NCBI GenBank assembly: GCA_009602725.1
Contig: WELB01000067.1
Coordinates: forward strand, 579,866 to 643,865
DNA from: Spirogloea muscicola
Lineage: Eukaryota; Streptophyta; Zygnematophyceae; Spirogloeales; Spirogloeaceae
DNA: 64,000 bases
Reading direction: 5' to 3'
In this document: positions 24,101 through 36,200 of the stretch, one piece after another
Position numbering within the stretch: the first letter of the stretch is position 1
Layout: each line of letters opens with the position of its first letter
Notes under the pieces: generated by a model
What the model was told of the DNA's origin: nothing
Databases searched by the model: none
What the model saw: the letters and a program-made list of their open reading frames with translations, nothing else
Position numbers and translations under genes: made by a program

Positions 24101-27100
24101 GAATTGGAGGTGCATACACCTGCTGGAGGTCGTTATCCAATCTGAGTGACAGTGATGGCTCTGGACGACAGCTAGCAGAAACATTAGCCGTCGCGCCCTG
24201 AACTTTGAAGCACTTCCCAGGGTGTCTTTGTCATTGACAGCTGATGTCAGTCGAGTACAGATACTTTCTCCGAAGCTCAGCATTGGCATAGCCATTGGGA
24301 GCCGCGGTAATGGCGCCAAGCCATTCAGTGTCTGGAGAAGCCAACCGCCCCGCTTCTACAGCAGTTGCCTCCAATTACTCTTGCTCAAAGGGTCCTGCAA
24401 GTTGCCCTATCATGCAGACAAGCAGTCCCACTAGTGACTGGGCGCTGTGGTCAAGCTGCAGCTGCTAGGCTGCAATTCATATTAGGCAACTCTAACATAC
24501 TTGACTGGAGTATGATGTCATTGTTAGCAGCACTATTCCTGCTTGTATCAGTGTCATGGAAGATTGTAGAGGTGGCTCTTCTTTATTGTTGGCTGCTGCA
24601 TCTAACAAAACAATGACAGTTCTGCTCAAGGATGGTGCTTTTGGCAGGACTGAGTTTGCAATGTGCTGCATTGTGTTTGTGGAGAGACTAGTGGTCGCTG
24701 AGGTCCTGTCAAAGCTCTTGAGCCGGATTGAGTGCTTGGCCTTCCTCCGCTGCACCTACATCACGGGGCAGTCGGCCATGAGTCAAAAGCACCAGCAGAG
24801 GGCCATTGACGGCTTTCGGAAGGGCGAGGTGGGTTTGTTCCGCACGACACGTACCGGGACCTATAAGCTCCTCCCTGCATTAACATGTATTGTCAAGCTG
24901 CCTAATTCACCGTTGTTGTAGTGAGAGCAAACAGCTTGTAGGTCCGCCGAGCAGATTGTAGAGCGCATATCTTTCTAAGCTGCACCATGTGCACGTGCAG
25001 GAGGCAACAAGGGGATATGCTGTCCTTGCTCTGAAAGAGTAGTTGTGGTGGTTGTGTAGAGTAGGGCTTGATATGACAGCAATTACACGCTCTCGTTGCG
25101 CAGATTGATCTGCTAGTGTCCACGGACGTGTCAGAGGAGGGCGTCGACATTGCCGCCTGTCAAGCTGTTGTGCGCTTTGACCTCCCAAAGACAGTACGGG
25201 GCCAGATCCAGAGCAGGGGACGGGCTCGTCGCCCCGGCTCTGACTACATTATACTCCTGGCCAGGTGAGGTGGGCTGCTTGGCGTTCACTGGCCTGCTGA
25301 GCTGAGGTCAATAAGTCCTCTTCTCTCTTTGCAGGATGCTAAGCGTGTGAAAATGACTGCAAGTGTTGCTCTTGTATTGAAGGGAATTGATTATCGTCAT
25401 CTAGTACCAGTCGTCTATATGATCGTCTTCGTGCTGCCTGTAGAATATAAGCAGTCACCAGCTTTGTTTACCCGAATAGCTTGCTTCATTACTGTCAACA
25501 CATGTCGCACTTCGTGTACCTGCATTTCTGTCACCTCAAGTACTACCTCTCAGGAGCCCAGCTTGAGCCCTAGAAGGATATTTTTAGCACCCGGTTTGGT
25601 GATAGTAGCTTCCTGACTTGCAGTGGAGCTGCGCAAGACCTGGAACATCTGAGGCTACTGCAGCAGAGCGAGGAGACAATGCGAACGGAAGCCCTCGACA
25701 GAACAAAGGGCTCAGATGAGTCAAGTGATCCTAGCACAGAGGATGGATTTGAGGAGTACCGTGTGGAAAGCACAGGCGCCCTTCTCACGACCCGAACTGC
25801 TGTCTCCAGGCTTCATCTGTACTGTGACAAGCTAGCGCATGACAAGTAAGCAGTGGCGATGAGGATGTGTATCAGCACAGTGTTGCTGTAATATTCGCAT
25901 CAACTTGGTTGCACATGTGTTGCAGACGTTTTGCACTCCTATTACATGGTAGAACAGCTGTCAGAGAGCTTCTAGCTCTGAAACGCGCAGGTACTACGTG
26001 TCAAGGCCACATTTCAAGCTGGAAGAGGTGGGGGACATGCATGTGTGCACTGTGAGGCTCCCAATGAACTCGCCCTTCCCTATGCTGAGGGGCCAGCAGC
26101 GATTGTGCAAGGAGACGGCCAAGCAGTCAGTCTGCCTTGAGGCTTGCAAGCGCCTCCACCAACTGGGGGCCTTGTCCGACCACCTTGTCCCAGTGCTAGA
26201 CACCATGGAAGATGGAGAGGAAGGGCACAGCGTTGGTAGCACCAAGAAGAAGACAAAGACAAGCGGTGCTTTGATCAACTATATATGATCACCCCTGTGC
26301 TCCAATTATCCAGCTTTGCATGACGTATGTAGTAGTTTGTCCAAGTTACTTGGCTGGTTACACGTCGATGTGATCTTGGCTCCTTGCTTGTGCAGGAGTG
26401 TCCAGGCGACAAACAATCATAGCGCCCTGTGCTATTCCTTGGGCACTTCGTAAAAACGACAGAATTGACATGGCAATCACTCAACAAGCTAGCAACACGC
26501 TCATGTATGCATACTCGTTGGACTTCAAGCGACTTCAAGGTCGTCGTGATGAGCTGCACGACAAATGGCAAGGGCTTGTGCTACTCACCGTGAATGTCCT
26601 GCAAGAGGTTGGGGATAGAATGGACCTTGAGCTCTGCTTCCATGGAAGAAGAAGAGCTCAAGCAACCTTAGCAGTATGCGGAACTGTGCAATTGTCAGCG
26701 ACAGAGGTTGGTCTCACCAGATGGAAGATCAGCCTTTGTCTTTGTTGTGCAACTGGCTCAATGATTAGGCTCTCTATTCCAACAAGGAATGTGACGGTAT
26801 CGATTGGCCAATTGATTGTTTCTCTTGAACTGTGCAGCTGCGCGAGGCAATGGAGTTTCATGGCAAAGTTTTTGGATACCTCTTGAGCAAATCACAGGAT
26901 GGCAGGATCAACGGATTCGGGGCAGCTGCAACGGCAGCCTTATTACAGGGGCCTGATATGGAAGCTTGGAAGCTGCCAAGGTTTTACTTGATCTTACCGG
27001 CACAGCTTCGAGTGAACAGCAAGCCTGCTGCTGTTGACTGGGAGAACCTGAGACGAGTCCTTGCATGGGCACAGCAAAGAAAAGCGCAACAGCGGACGGA

Positions 27101-30100
27101 GTGGATGCCCCTGAAACACGATGCCTCTCCATGTCCACAGGCGTCTGACACAGCTTCTGTGGTTGCTCCTGATAGTACAGCCTTGATAATGGCGGGAGGT
27201 CAAGTGGTTTCCAAGGACAGCCTGACAGATATGTCAGTAGTGTCCTTGCATACCGGCCTGCACTACCATGTGCTTGGCGTTCAGGAGCGTACATGTGCAG
27301 ATAGCCCCTTTCCAAACGACGACATTAAGGGCGACAAGGAGGTCAAGAAGAGCTACACGAGCTTCACACATTATTTCCTGGAGAAGTGAGCAGCTTTTCT
27401 CCTCCTCTTGTGCACAGCGCGGCACTCAGCCATTGCATGCTGCTGTGTGACAACTTCAAATGAGCAATTACCTTGTCAAATAAATCTTGACCAACAATTG
27501 GACGGCAGGTACAACATACCTTTACATCATCCAAAGCAGGCCCTGTTGAGGGTCTGCTTATTTCGCAAGATCAACAACAACCTCCTGTCTCCAAGCATAT
27601 TGAAAGCAGGTATCAAAACAGACACAATTCGTCTGCAAGATGCGGGTGACTGTGCTGGAACAGCGGGAATGAGATTGAGTTTACGGTGTGGGGCGGAGTA
27701 ACGTGCTTTAAGGGTTTTGACTGTGGTCAACTATTGACAGATTTTATGATTGCAGAAGACAAGGTCATGGTCTCGCTGCATGATTGCTCTTGAGCCTACT
27801 TCATTGAAGGCCTCCTTATCACTTAGTTACCTATTTACATGGCCACCTACTTGCCTATCCGTTGAATCTTCTTTAGGGCCGGGTAACGATGCAAGCCTGC
27901 ATGGTTGCCAGCTTCTGCCTCCAGAGCTTTGCGAACCCACTGGCCTCTCGGCATGCTTGATCAGAGCGGCTCAATTTGTGCCATCGGTCATGAATCGAGT
28001 CGAAGGGCTTCTGGTAGCTGGTGATCTGCTGGCCAGAATAAGAGGCGAGCTAGAAGCACGGGCCATTTCTACGGACGGGCTCAATATCTCCGTGAATAGG
28101 GTACGCACTGGCGTTCCCCTCTCTGCAAATGTTAACGTCCTCCATGTGCTGGAAACTTAGGCGCTTACTGTGAATGCTCGTCTACTGCAGGTTCTGGAGG
28201 CACTGACAACTGGCAAGTGCCAAGAGGTCTTTTCTTTGGAAAGGCTTGAGCTGATGGGCGACGCTTTTCTCAAGTATTCAGTGAGCCTGGCCCTTTTTAC
28301 CAAGCATACCTTGTGGCAAGAAGGGCAGCTATCCAAGAGGCGGACAGCTCAGATCTGCAACAGCAACCTTTGCCGGCTTGCACTCCTGAAGAAATTGGAG
28401 GTAAGCAGTGTCCTCCACAGTTGGCCTCACACTGCTCTCTTTGTCACAGCAGCTCGGATGTGCCTGCCTTTGCACAGGGTCAGAAGATATATCTGCATTT
28501 CGGTATATAACAAGATTTCAAGGTTTACAACATCAATACAACTCAAGCAGCACCTCAGTTAGGCATCCTGGGTACGTGGAGCCAACAGGAGGGTTCAAGC
28601 CAAAATGTGGTGTATCTGCTGTTGTGTATGTGAAGTGATTGTGAATGTGCAGCATCTTCCTTCAAGTGTGTCGAGGTCAACACCTGATAAGGTCTCAGCA
28701 AAGGTCTTTGCCTCGCTGTGTGGGGCCCGCGACCACTAAGAAGTACTCCCCTTTCATAGAGGCCTAACAAGGAGGAGGTATTGAGGGTATCCAAGCTTGA
28801 AACAGAACGGTTGGAGGATCAACACATACTCAAAGCACCCGAATCTGTGGAGGTTCTGCCCAATGAGTTGCTTCAACCCGCAATACTTGGAAGTGAGCAG
28901 GATGTTGAGGAGGCAGCTCAGAAGCAGGGACAAGAAAATGCAGGAGAACATGGCGCCTTGCTCGTTGCTGAAAAGGTTATGCAGGAAAACGAGTTGCCCT
29001 TTGGAAAGTGTGACCTTGGTTGTAGGCCTATCACAGAAAAGGCCATCGCGGATTCGGTCGAGGCACTACTGGCAGCCTTCCTCGTGGAGGGTGGCATGGG
29101 CGCAGCCCTGAAATTCTTGACCTGGCTGGGCATGGATGACGAGCTGTGCGAGCTTAATGAGTTGACTGGCAAGCTGGCCAGGGAGGCAGAGGCACTTGAT
29201 GAGCGGCTTGACCCTGCTTCCTGTGATGTGGACCTCAGCCGGCTGGAAGCCGACCTGGGCTACACGTTCACCAGAAAGACGCTTCTTCTGGAGGCGCTCA
29301 CACATGCCTCGCACTTTGACCTCAACAGAGAGAGCCAGTCTTATCAGGTCAACAGCTGATGCAGCAAGAGCAAATAGATGGACATAGTCACGTACAACCT
29401 AGGGGTAGCCAATGTAGTCATGCTTCGAAGGTTGTTGCTGCAGTTGAGATATCTCTTGGACATGAACATGGCAATTGGTTATGCATCACTTGAACTCACT
29501 CGATGTTTTGTACTGTTGGCACTCGATGTATCACAGAGGCTGGAGTTTTTGGGTGACGCTCTTCTGGACTACATGATCACGGACAAGTTGTTTGTCCTGC
29601 ACGCCAATGCAGATCCTGGCATGCTCACAGACCTGAGATCTGAGTCTGTGAACAATGAGCACTTTGCTGTGATTGCATGCAAGGCCCCCCTGGAGCTTCA
29701 CAAGCGACTGCGGCACAGGTCGGCATCGTTGCTGAGGCAGATCACCATTTTCATACAGTCGCTGCAGACAGGGGAAGACATTGACCAGTTTGGGTGTGAA
29801 GACATGGCGCCCAAGGTCAGCACTAAAGAGTTGCAATATGTCTTCCTCCTAGTTCGTCTTGACTTTGAAGTTGTCAAGCGTCACGTTGCGAACTTTCTGT
29901 TGACACACCCTGGTATTGCGCAGCTGAGAAGGCCTGTAAACTCAGCAGGCCATCTCATGGAAGCATGTCATCGGGCTTTGCTAGGTCCTCGGCGACCTCC
30001 TGGAGAGCTTGGCTGGTGCTGTCTTTGTGGACACTGGTTATGACATGGCAGCTACGTGGAGAATCTTTGAACCCCTCATAACGCCCCTGCCTACACCCGA

Positions 30101-32814
30101 CACTGTGCAATTGCAGGCCAATCGTGCGCTTCAGGTCTGCCTTGTCTCTGCCCTTTCTCAGAGTCCCAGATCTGCCATTGGAGTGCTATTGCTTTTCATA
30201 TCCATCCCAGGAAACAGAGCCACAGTTGACTCTCTGCACTATGAATGCCATACTACACTTGCATGACCATCTGGGCAGTCCCAATCGTGATCAAAGGCCG
30301 TATCTCCAGCATGACCGTGACCTTGGTACGCTGACCCTCTCATGTGCTTGATACATATTGAGGACAATGACTTCATTAGAACAAAGCAGTCTGATGTTGC
30401 CATATGTATTAAATTGCAGGAGCTGTGCCAACGAAATGGTTTGAAATTGGAGTATGTCTTGAGGACGCGGGATGTTGAGCCCGGCGTGGATGTAGACGTG
30501 GTCATAGAAGGGACTGTGCTCACATCTGCGGGGCATGACCAGTCAAGGGCGACTGCTAGGAAGCTAGCCGCCGTGAGGGCTTTCAACATGCTCAAGGTCA
30601 GACTGACGTCTTGGTGGCTGCCAGTAGCCCTCCCTTAGTTGCTGAACACAAGCAGCTTACAGCTTGTCAGCTCGCCTTACAAATCATGCCACACGACTTT
30701 GATGTACTTTCTTACAAACGCAATAAGGAGTTCATTGTCTGTGGTGCCTGCACAGGCTGCCTTGAGCACCAGACCTCCAGGAAGTACGAAGTCGAAGTTG
30801 TGGACTACACATGGCGACCAGCTTCAGCAGCCATTGACCACAGAGCTCACAGACAAACTGCTGCACACCGAGCCTGAGGTGGCTGGGTCAGCCATTGCTT
30901 GCTTAAGCACCAGCCCCCCTGCCCCCCAGACCAGAGACTCATCCACTGGTAGATGCCTTGCTGATCAGCTGGCCCGAATCTGCAGGCTTGTTGCTGCACG
31001 CAGCAATCTTGGTATACTTTCCAAGGAAGCAGTTGCCTCCTTGACCGTAGTCACTGCTCAGAACGGTCACCTGAAGAAAGACTTGGCGCCGGATTGTGTT
31101 AAGGCAAAAGACAGCAGCTCTGACCAATTGGGTGCCTACCTTGGTGCTATGAGGGATCATACGAGCCAGAATGCACTCACTTCGCTGACTAAAGAGGGCA
31201 CGAAACTTGACGGCACCAGTACTTGCAATCTTGATTCAAATTCTACCAGTCAGGAGGCAAGTGCAGAGTGGAATCTTCTTGCTGCAGTGTCTGAGAAGAC
31301 CTTAGACCCCATCACGAGAAGAGATACTCTTCAGCAGCTCTCTACTTCCAAGACTCCAGCTCTCCAAGTCGCAGGTGATAGAAGAGCTGTTGACGATCAT
31401 TTTCAGGTGCTGGAGCCTAGTCCTTGTGAAATACCTTCAGCAGGTACTCTATTCATGAGTAGTAGCATATGTATCGCGCTGTTGCCATCAATGACACATC
31501 TGAGGAAGTCATTGGTACTTGCCATGATGTGCCTTCAGCAGGATAACCACTTCTGTCTGCAGCACTGGCTGCACTTACAGGGAGTCCCTCCCCAGGCAGC
31601 ATCTTCTACTTGTGCTCTCTCCAGCCATCATTGATGATTATGATGTGTCATGCTTAACATGGCAGGAATAGCTGATGAGGCATCGTTGAAGCCGTCAAAT
31701 TTACCAACAGGCCAAGCAAGAACACTCCTATACGAGGCCTGCTCAAAGAGAAAGTGGGTCATCAGTTACAAGCATGCATCGACAGGACCACCTCACTCTC
31801 CAGTGTAAGCCGTATTGCTTCACTGGTATACCTCTCCCGTTGCTGGTGGCCTCAGATATGACTGCACTCTGACGCATTGTGTCACGAGACGTGGATGCTA
31901 AGAAAAGAATGGTTGAAGGCCATCTTGACATTAGGACATGCCGTACCAACATGCTCTGATAAGGATGCTTTTGTTGGACTGTTGCAACTTCTGCGGGGGT
32001 CTCCTCCAGTTTCAAAGCGACAGCAACCATTTGTATGGGAGAGCTTGGCACACGCTGCAGTTCCGGCGTGGCTATGCCAACCAAGAAGTTGGCCAGTGAT
32101 TCTGCAGCAGTGCTACTTCTTGAACAACTTGCTCTCGACTGAACAAAACGTCTTACTCTGTAAGGTATGAATGGTGAGGTATGAATGGTGGTGGTCTAAC
32201 ATCTGCTACAAACGCCATGCTACCTCATCGTATCCTATATCCGAGGCGAAGACTGGCTCGAGGACAGAAGACGGGGCAGTAAGTGTAGACCACATTCCCA
32301 GACTCAATAGCAACAGATTATTACTTGTAACTGCAAATTGCAATTCATTCAAATCCAGTACGCCACTCTTTGGAAGGAGCTTCTTCCATGAGACGACTTC
32401 CAGGATTGACACTCCTGCAATTGTAGCCACTGTAGCGAAGATAGGCTACCCTAGTCCCTCCTTCTTAGGCCACCTTCTCCAACATTTGGGCTACCTATTA
32501 CTCTGTGCCGATGAGCCTGCTCGCTTTTTGGCTCTCTGCCCTTGCTGGCCATTTCATGCCTAAACTGTGTAACTCTTGAAAATTTATCGCAGTCAGCTGC
32601 CTTCGTGAGGGCTTCTTCGCTTCAATTATCCATCCCTTCCTTGAGTTTCTTGAGCGTAAAGAGAGACCTTGCTCCAGCCTTTGCAATCATGTTTTCGTTG
32701 ATAGGCAAGGAAGCTCGGAAAGCCAAGCGCGTTTTGCTGGTGGACAGTGCATTTGAAGGGATACTGGCGGATCGTACACATCAACGTGCATACTTGAAGT
32801 TCTGCTTTGTTTGA
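21145..32814 (+). CDS. DCL: Dicer-like ribonuclease III (plant DCL1-type architecture)
   Basis: Cuts double-stranded RNA into small RNAs for RNA silencing. Helicase: 21145-21324 (motif [12 protein letters not shown]), 21736-21849 ([14 protein letters not shown]), 22099-22233 ([16 protein letters not shown]), 22521-22602 (FGMTASPV), 22708-22804, 22967-23143, 23270-23410, 23509-23656, 23752-23860, 24648-24828 ([15 protein letters not shown]), 25104-25264 ([31 protein letters not shown]). DUF283 dimerisation domain: 25624-25845 ([17 protein letters not shown]) and 25991-26260. Platform and PAZ: about 26400-26700, 26838-27385 and 27509-27609 ([24 protein letters not shown]). RNase IIIa: 27898-28099 ([24 protein letters not shown]), 28191-28400 ([15 protein letters not shown]), 28780-29347 ([18 protein letters not shown]). 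RNase IIIb: 29537-29815 ([15 protein letters not shown]) and 29985-30134 ([16 protein letters not shown]). First dsRBD 30420-30596 ([14 protein letters not shown]). Second dsRBD near 31670-31802 ([15 protein letters not shown]) and about 32708-32814. Acidic catalytic residues are present in both RNase III domains. The N-terminal exon and a few small exons are unresolved. Confidence 0.92.
21398..21447 (-). mobile_element. Retrotransposon 3'-tail module in a Dicer intron
   Basis: About 50 bp in reverse orientation match the module just after the retrotransposon stop codon (36815-36866) and two other copies (38464-38522 and 60040-60100). The shared parts are the GGCTGGCTTT-CAGCCG core and the ATATCAGCAGCCGCA block. 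It lies in the first recognised Dicer intron. Confidence 0.75.
21454..21470 (+). repeat. Short interstitial telomere-type repeat (GGGTTTA)2GGG
   Basis: Two and a half units of the plant/algal telomere repeat TTTAGGG directly abut the retrotransposon module in a Dicer intron. In the element's own orientation the repeat precedes the module. Confidence 0.85.
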
Positions 32815-33073
32815 GCTGCCGTCTGCTGGGAAGGAGTGAAAGTCGATGCGGGCGTTATCCCGAGCGAATGAAGGCCTGCGCACTTCAGTCAACACGACTC
32901 TTACGATTAAGTTGGCGCCCGATGCCGAGCCAAGCTGCCAAGCACACATGCATGGGTGATACATCTGCAGAAATATGACTGGGCTAAGTTCGGCAGACTG
33001 TGCAACTGGTCGCCTCGTTTGCTTGCAGGGACAGTCTGTGCCTGCCGGTCGCCAAGCGCCGGTAGCCCTGGAA
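32815..33073. other. Dicer 3' flank
   Basis: Short unannotated stretch between the Dicer stop and the left inverted repeat. No motif is recognised. Confidence 0.4.
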
Positions 33074-33238
33074 AGAAAGGGCTCGCCCATTGAGGATAGG
33101 GGCTGGAAAAGCCAGCCCCCCCAAAAAAAGGAACAAAGTACGAGAAGGGGGCCAGGGGAAGCGCTAAGAAAAACAAGCACAACAAGAAACAAAGCAGCTA
33201 CGTATTACTCAGTAACCCCTGCTAAGCAGCCTCAGGTC
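33074..33238 (-). repeat. Left arm of the inverted repeat bracketing the retrotransposon
   Basis: By eye this 165-bp block is the reverse complement of 36867-37029 at close to 90% identity. It contains a GGGCTGG...CCAGCCC hairpin (33100-33119), a CGAGAAGGGG-CCAGGGGAAGC segment, AAAAACAAGCAC, and AGTAACCCCTGCTAAGCAGCCTC. On the minus strand its inner edge reads as Leu-Arg-Leu-Leu-Ser-Arg-Gly-Tyr-stop, a version of the ORF end. Both arms therefore begin at the same position of the family sequence. Confidence 0.88.
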
Positions 33239-36200
33239 AGAGAAGCTAGGCTCCTGGAAGTGGGGCTAGCCTCCTGGAAGGCGTGCTCGGACATACTAGG
33301 GGCCCCGGCAATGCTCGGGCCTTCCTTCGTGTCAGGCCCTGTAGGCATGGAAAATGTCAGCGTCATGCCAATCTAGACCGAGGCAGACAGTCGTCCTAGT
33401 GTGCGGCACGCCGACTTCATAGCCATTATGCCTAGCAGGAGGCCCCGTATAGTTGCAGATATCGTTACCGCGAATTCTTCTGACCTCAATGGTCCACCAG
33501 TTGGCGCTCCCAAAAGCACCGTGGACGTCAATTAACAGCAACAAACCCGTCACTGGCAGGGCGGTCTACATACTTGCGCTCCTAAGCGCCTGCGCATGCC
33601 AACCACGTGCCCTGCCTCCTCCGGTCTGACCTACTCTCAGTAACCTGACGTTAAGGTCAGCAGAGCGAGCAACCCAGCTTTAAGGCTTCTGGCTCTGGCC
33701 AGGGGACCCGCTTCCAGGAACCCAGTCTCTCTGACCTGAGGCATCCGCCACCGCTCGGGCTCGCAGAGCCCCTTCAAGAGGGGCGATGCCAACACCACCA
33801 CCAGGGCCTACGGCAGAACACTGGCGGTGGGCGGAGAGCGTGGACGTCTCCGAGATCCTGCGGACGACCAACGCGCAGCTCCTACGACACATCCCGTATT
33901 GGGCCCGGCCCCACATACGGCGAGCCCTTCGGCCCCTCCTGACACGTCTGGCTCGTGACAGCGAGGATGAGGCTGTATGGGCTGTGTTTGTGTTGTTTCC
34001 GCGACTCTTGCTTGGTCGCCTGGTTGGTCGCAGGGGAAGGCAGGTCGCAAGGAGCTGTTGCTGCGCCTTCACCTGTTTGAAGGTGGGGAGTGGCAGCTGC
34101 TACTTGCAAAGCACCAAGCGGCTGCGCAACTCGCGCAAGCCAACTTTCGGCCCACCACGTCGGAATCCGATATTAAGGAGGCGGGCAAGCGACGTGCCAT
34201 CCGATTAGGACGAGCCGGCGACCTTGCCAGGGCTGCCCAAGCCTTGGAGCCCTCCACACCAGCACCGCATGATGCGGCAACCTTGGCCGCACTCGAGCAG
34301 CTCCATCCTCCGGCCCCGCGAAGATTAGATACATGGATGGAGAGCTTCACGCCTGCTCAACCGGTGGACCTGGACCCGGCTGCCTTCCGTCGGGCGATTG
34401 TGAGTAGCCGCAAGGCAGTCGCCGGGGGTCCATCGGGCATGCTCTTTGAGCACTTGCGGGAGCTGTATGGGGAGGACGACTCGGAGGAGGATTTCAATCT
34501 GCTGCTTAGGGTTGCACAACATGTTGCGCGTGGACACCTCACCCAACGAGTAGGCGCAGTCCTCTGCACAAGCAATCTCATTGCTTTGCAGAAGGACAGC
34601 GGGGGAGTGCGTCCTATCTCGATGGGGGAGGTTCTGTCGCGCCTCGTGGGGCGCACCCTAATCATGCAGATTCAGGACGATGCCCAGGCGCACTTCCATC
34701 CCCACCAGTTTGGGGCTGGGATGCGTGCTGGCGCTGAGACCCTGGTGCACGGGGTACGAGCGGCACTGGATGTCAACCCCCATTGGCTGGCCTTGAGCGT
34801 GGACGTACAGAATGCCTTCAACACTGTGGATCGGCAGGTTATTGCCGAGGAGCTAAGGCAGTACTTTCCCACCCTCCTCCCTCACTTCCGATGCATGTAT
34901 GGCTCGCCATCTGCATTGTTGTGGGGGGCAGGGAGTTCTTTGGCTGTTTTGCAGTCAAAGACGGGGACACGGCAAGGTGATCCAATGGGAGGTTTTCTCT
35001 TCGCTCTGGCGCATCACCGTGCTTTGCGCAACACGGCGAGCGCTCACCCTGGCGTTCTCCTCCCGAGTTACGCGGATGATACCACGCTCCTCGGCCCCCC
35101 AGTGGAGGTGCTGCAAGCTTTCGGCACGCTTCAGCACCAGCTCCAGCTTATTGGGCTTGGGGTCAATCCGGCTAAGTGCTCCGCCTGGTCCCCTATTGGC
35201 ATCCCTCTTTCCCTCTTCTCCTCGTTGCCTACATCTTGTCAGACTCCAGAGGGCGGCTTGAGGATTTTGGGAGTGCCACTAGGGGACCCGTCTTTCTCGG
35301 AGGGTGCTGTCCTTGCGCGTCTCCAAGGATACATGCAGGTCCTGCCAGAGCTCCCACGCCTTGGGGACTCTCAGTTGGCAGTGGCCATTTTGACCAGGAG
35401 TGTGGCACAGCGGCCGTGTTACCTCCTGCGTACGGTCCCACCGTCGGTCAGCTTGGATGCTATCTATGCATCCATTGATGTCAAGCTTCAGCAATGCCTT
35501 GCTGATCTGATTGCTCACCCACTCCTAGAGCAGTCTCCAGCAGCACTGGTGCAATGTACGCTGCCCATACGTCACGGTGGGCTTGGTTGTCGCCCCTTGG
35601 TCCGCTTATGCAGACCAGCGTACCTTGGCTGCTGGGCTCAGGTGGCCTCGTCCATATCTGGACGATTCCTCCTTGAGCAACAACGTGTGTTGGCGCCTCA
35701 CATCAGTAACGTGGTTCAGGGGAGTCTGCCTTTCCAAGTGACTCTCAAAGCATGCCAACAGGACCTCTTTGCCGCATACCCGCCTCTGGTGAATGAGCCT
35801 GTTAGCTTTGCTGCCTGGGCTGACGTTTCTGATGTTAAGGCTCAATCGCGGTTTTCCCGTGCTGCAGACGAGCAACCACTGGAGCATCTCCGGAGTCTCC
35901 TCCAAGGGGATGCTCGAGGCCAGGCTCGGCTCCTATCTGTATCGTCTCTGGGAGCGTCTGAGTGGCTCCGCGCTTTGCCTTTGCATGCGGGCTTGCGGAT
36001 GGAAAATGCTTTGTTTTGCGATGCTATGCGCCGCCGTCTTGGCTTACCATCCCTGTGCTTGGCAGGGGTGACCCAATGTGAATGTGGGCTTATTGAGCAT
36101 GATGCAGTGCTCATGGGTGACCACATGCTCAGGTGTGCCAAAGGCAGTGAGCGCACGGGCTCCCACAACCTCCTACGTGACGCCATGTATGGCATCGTCA

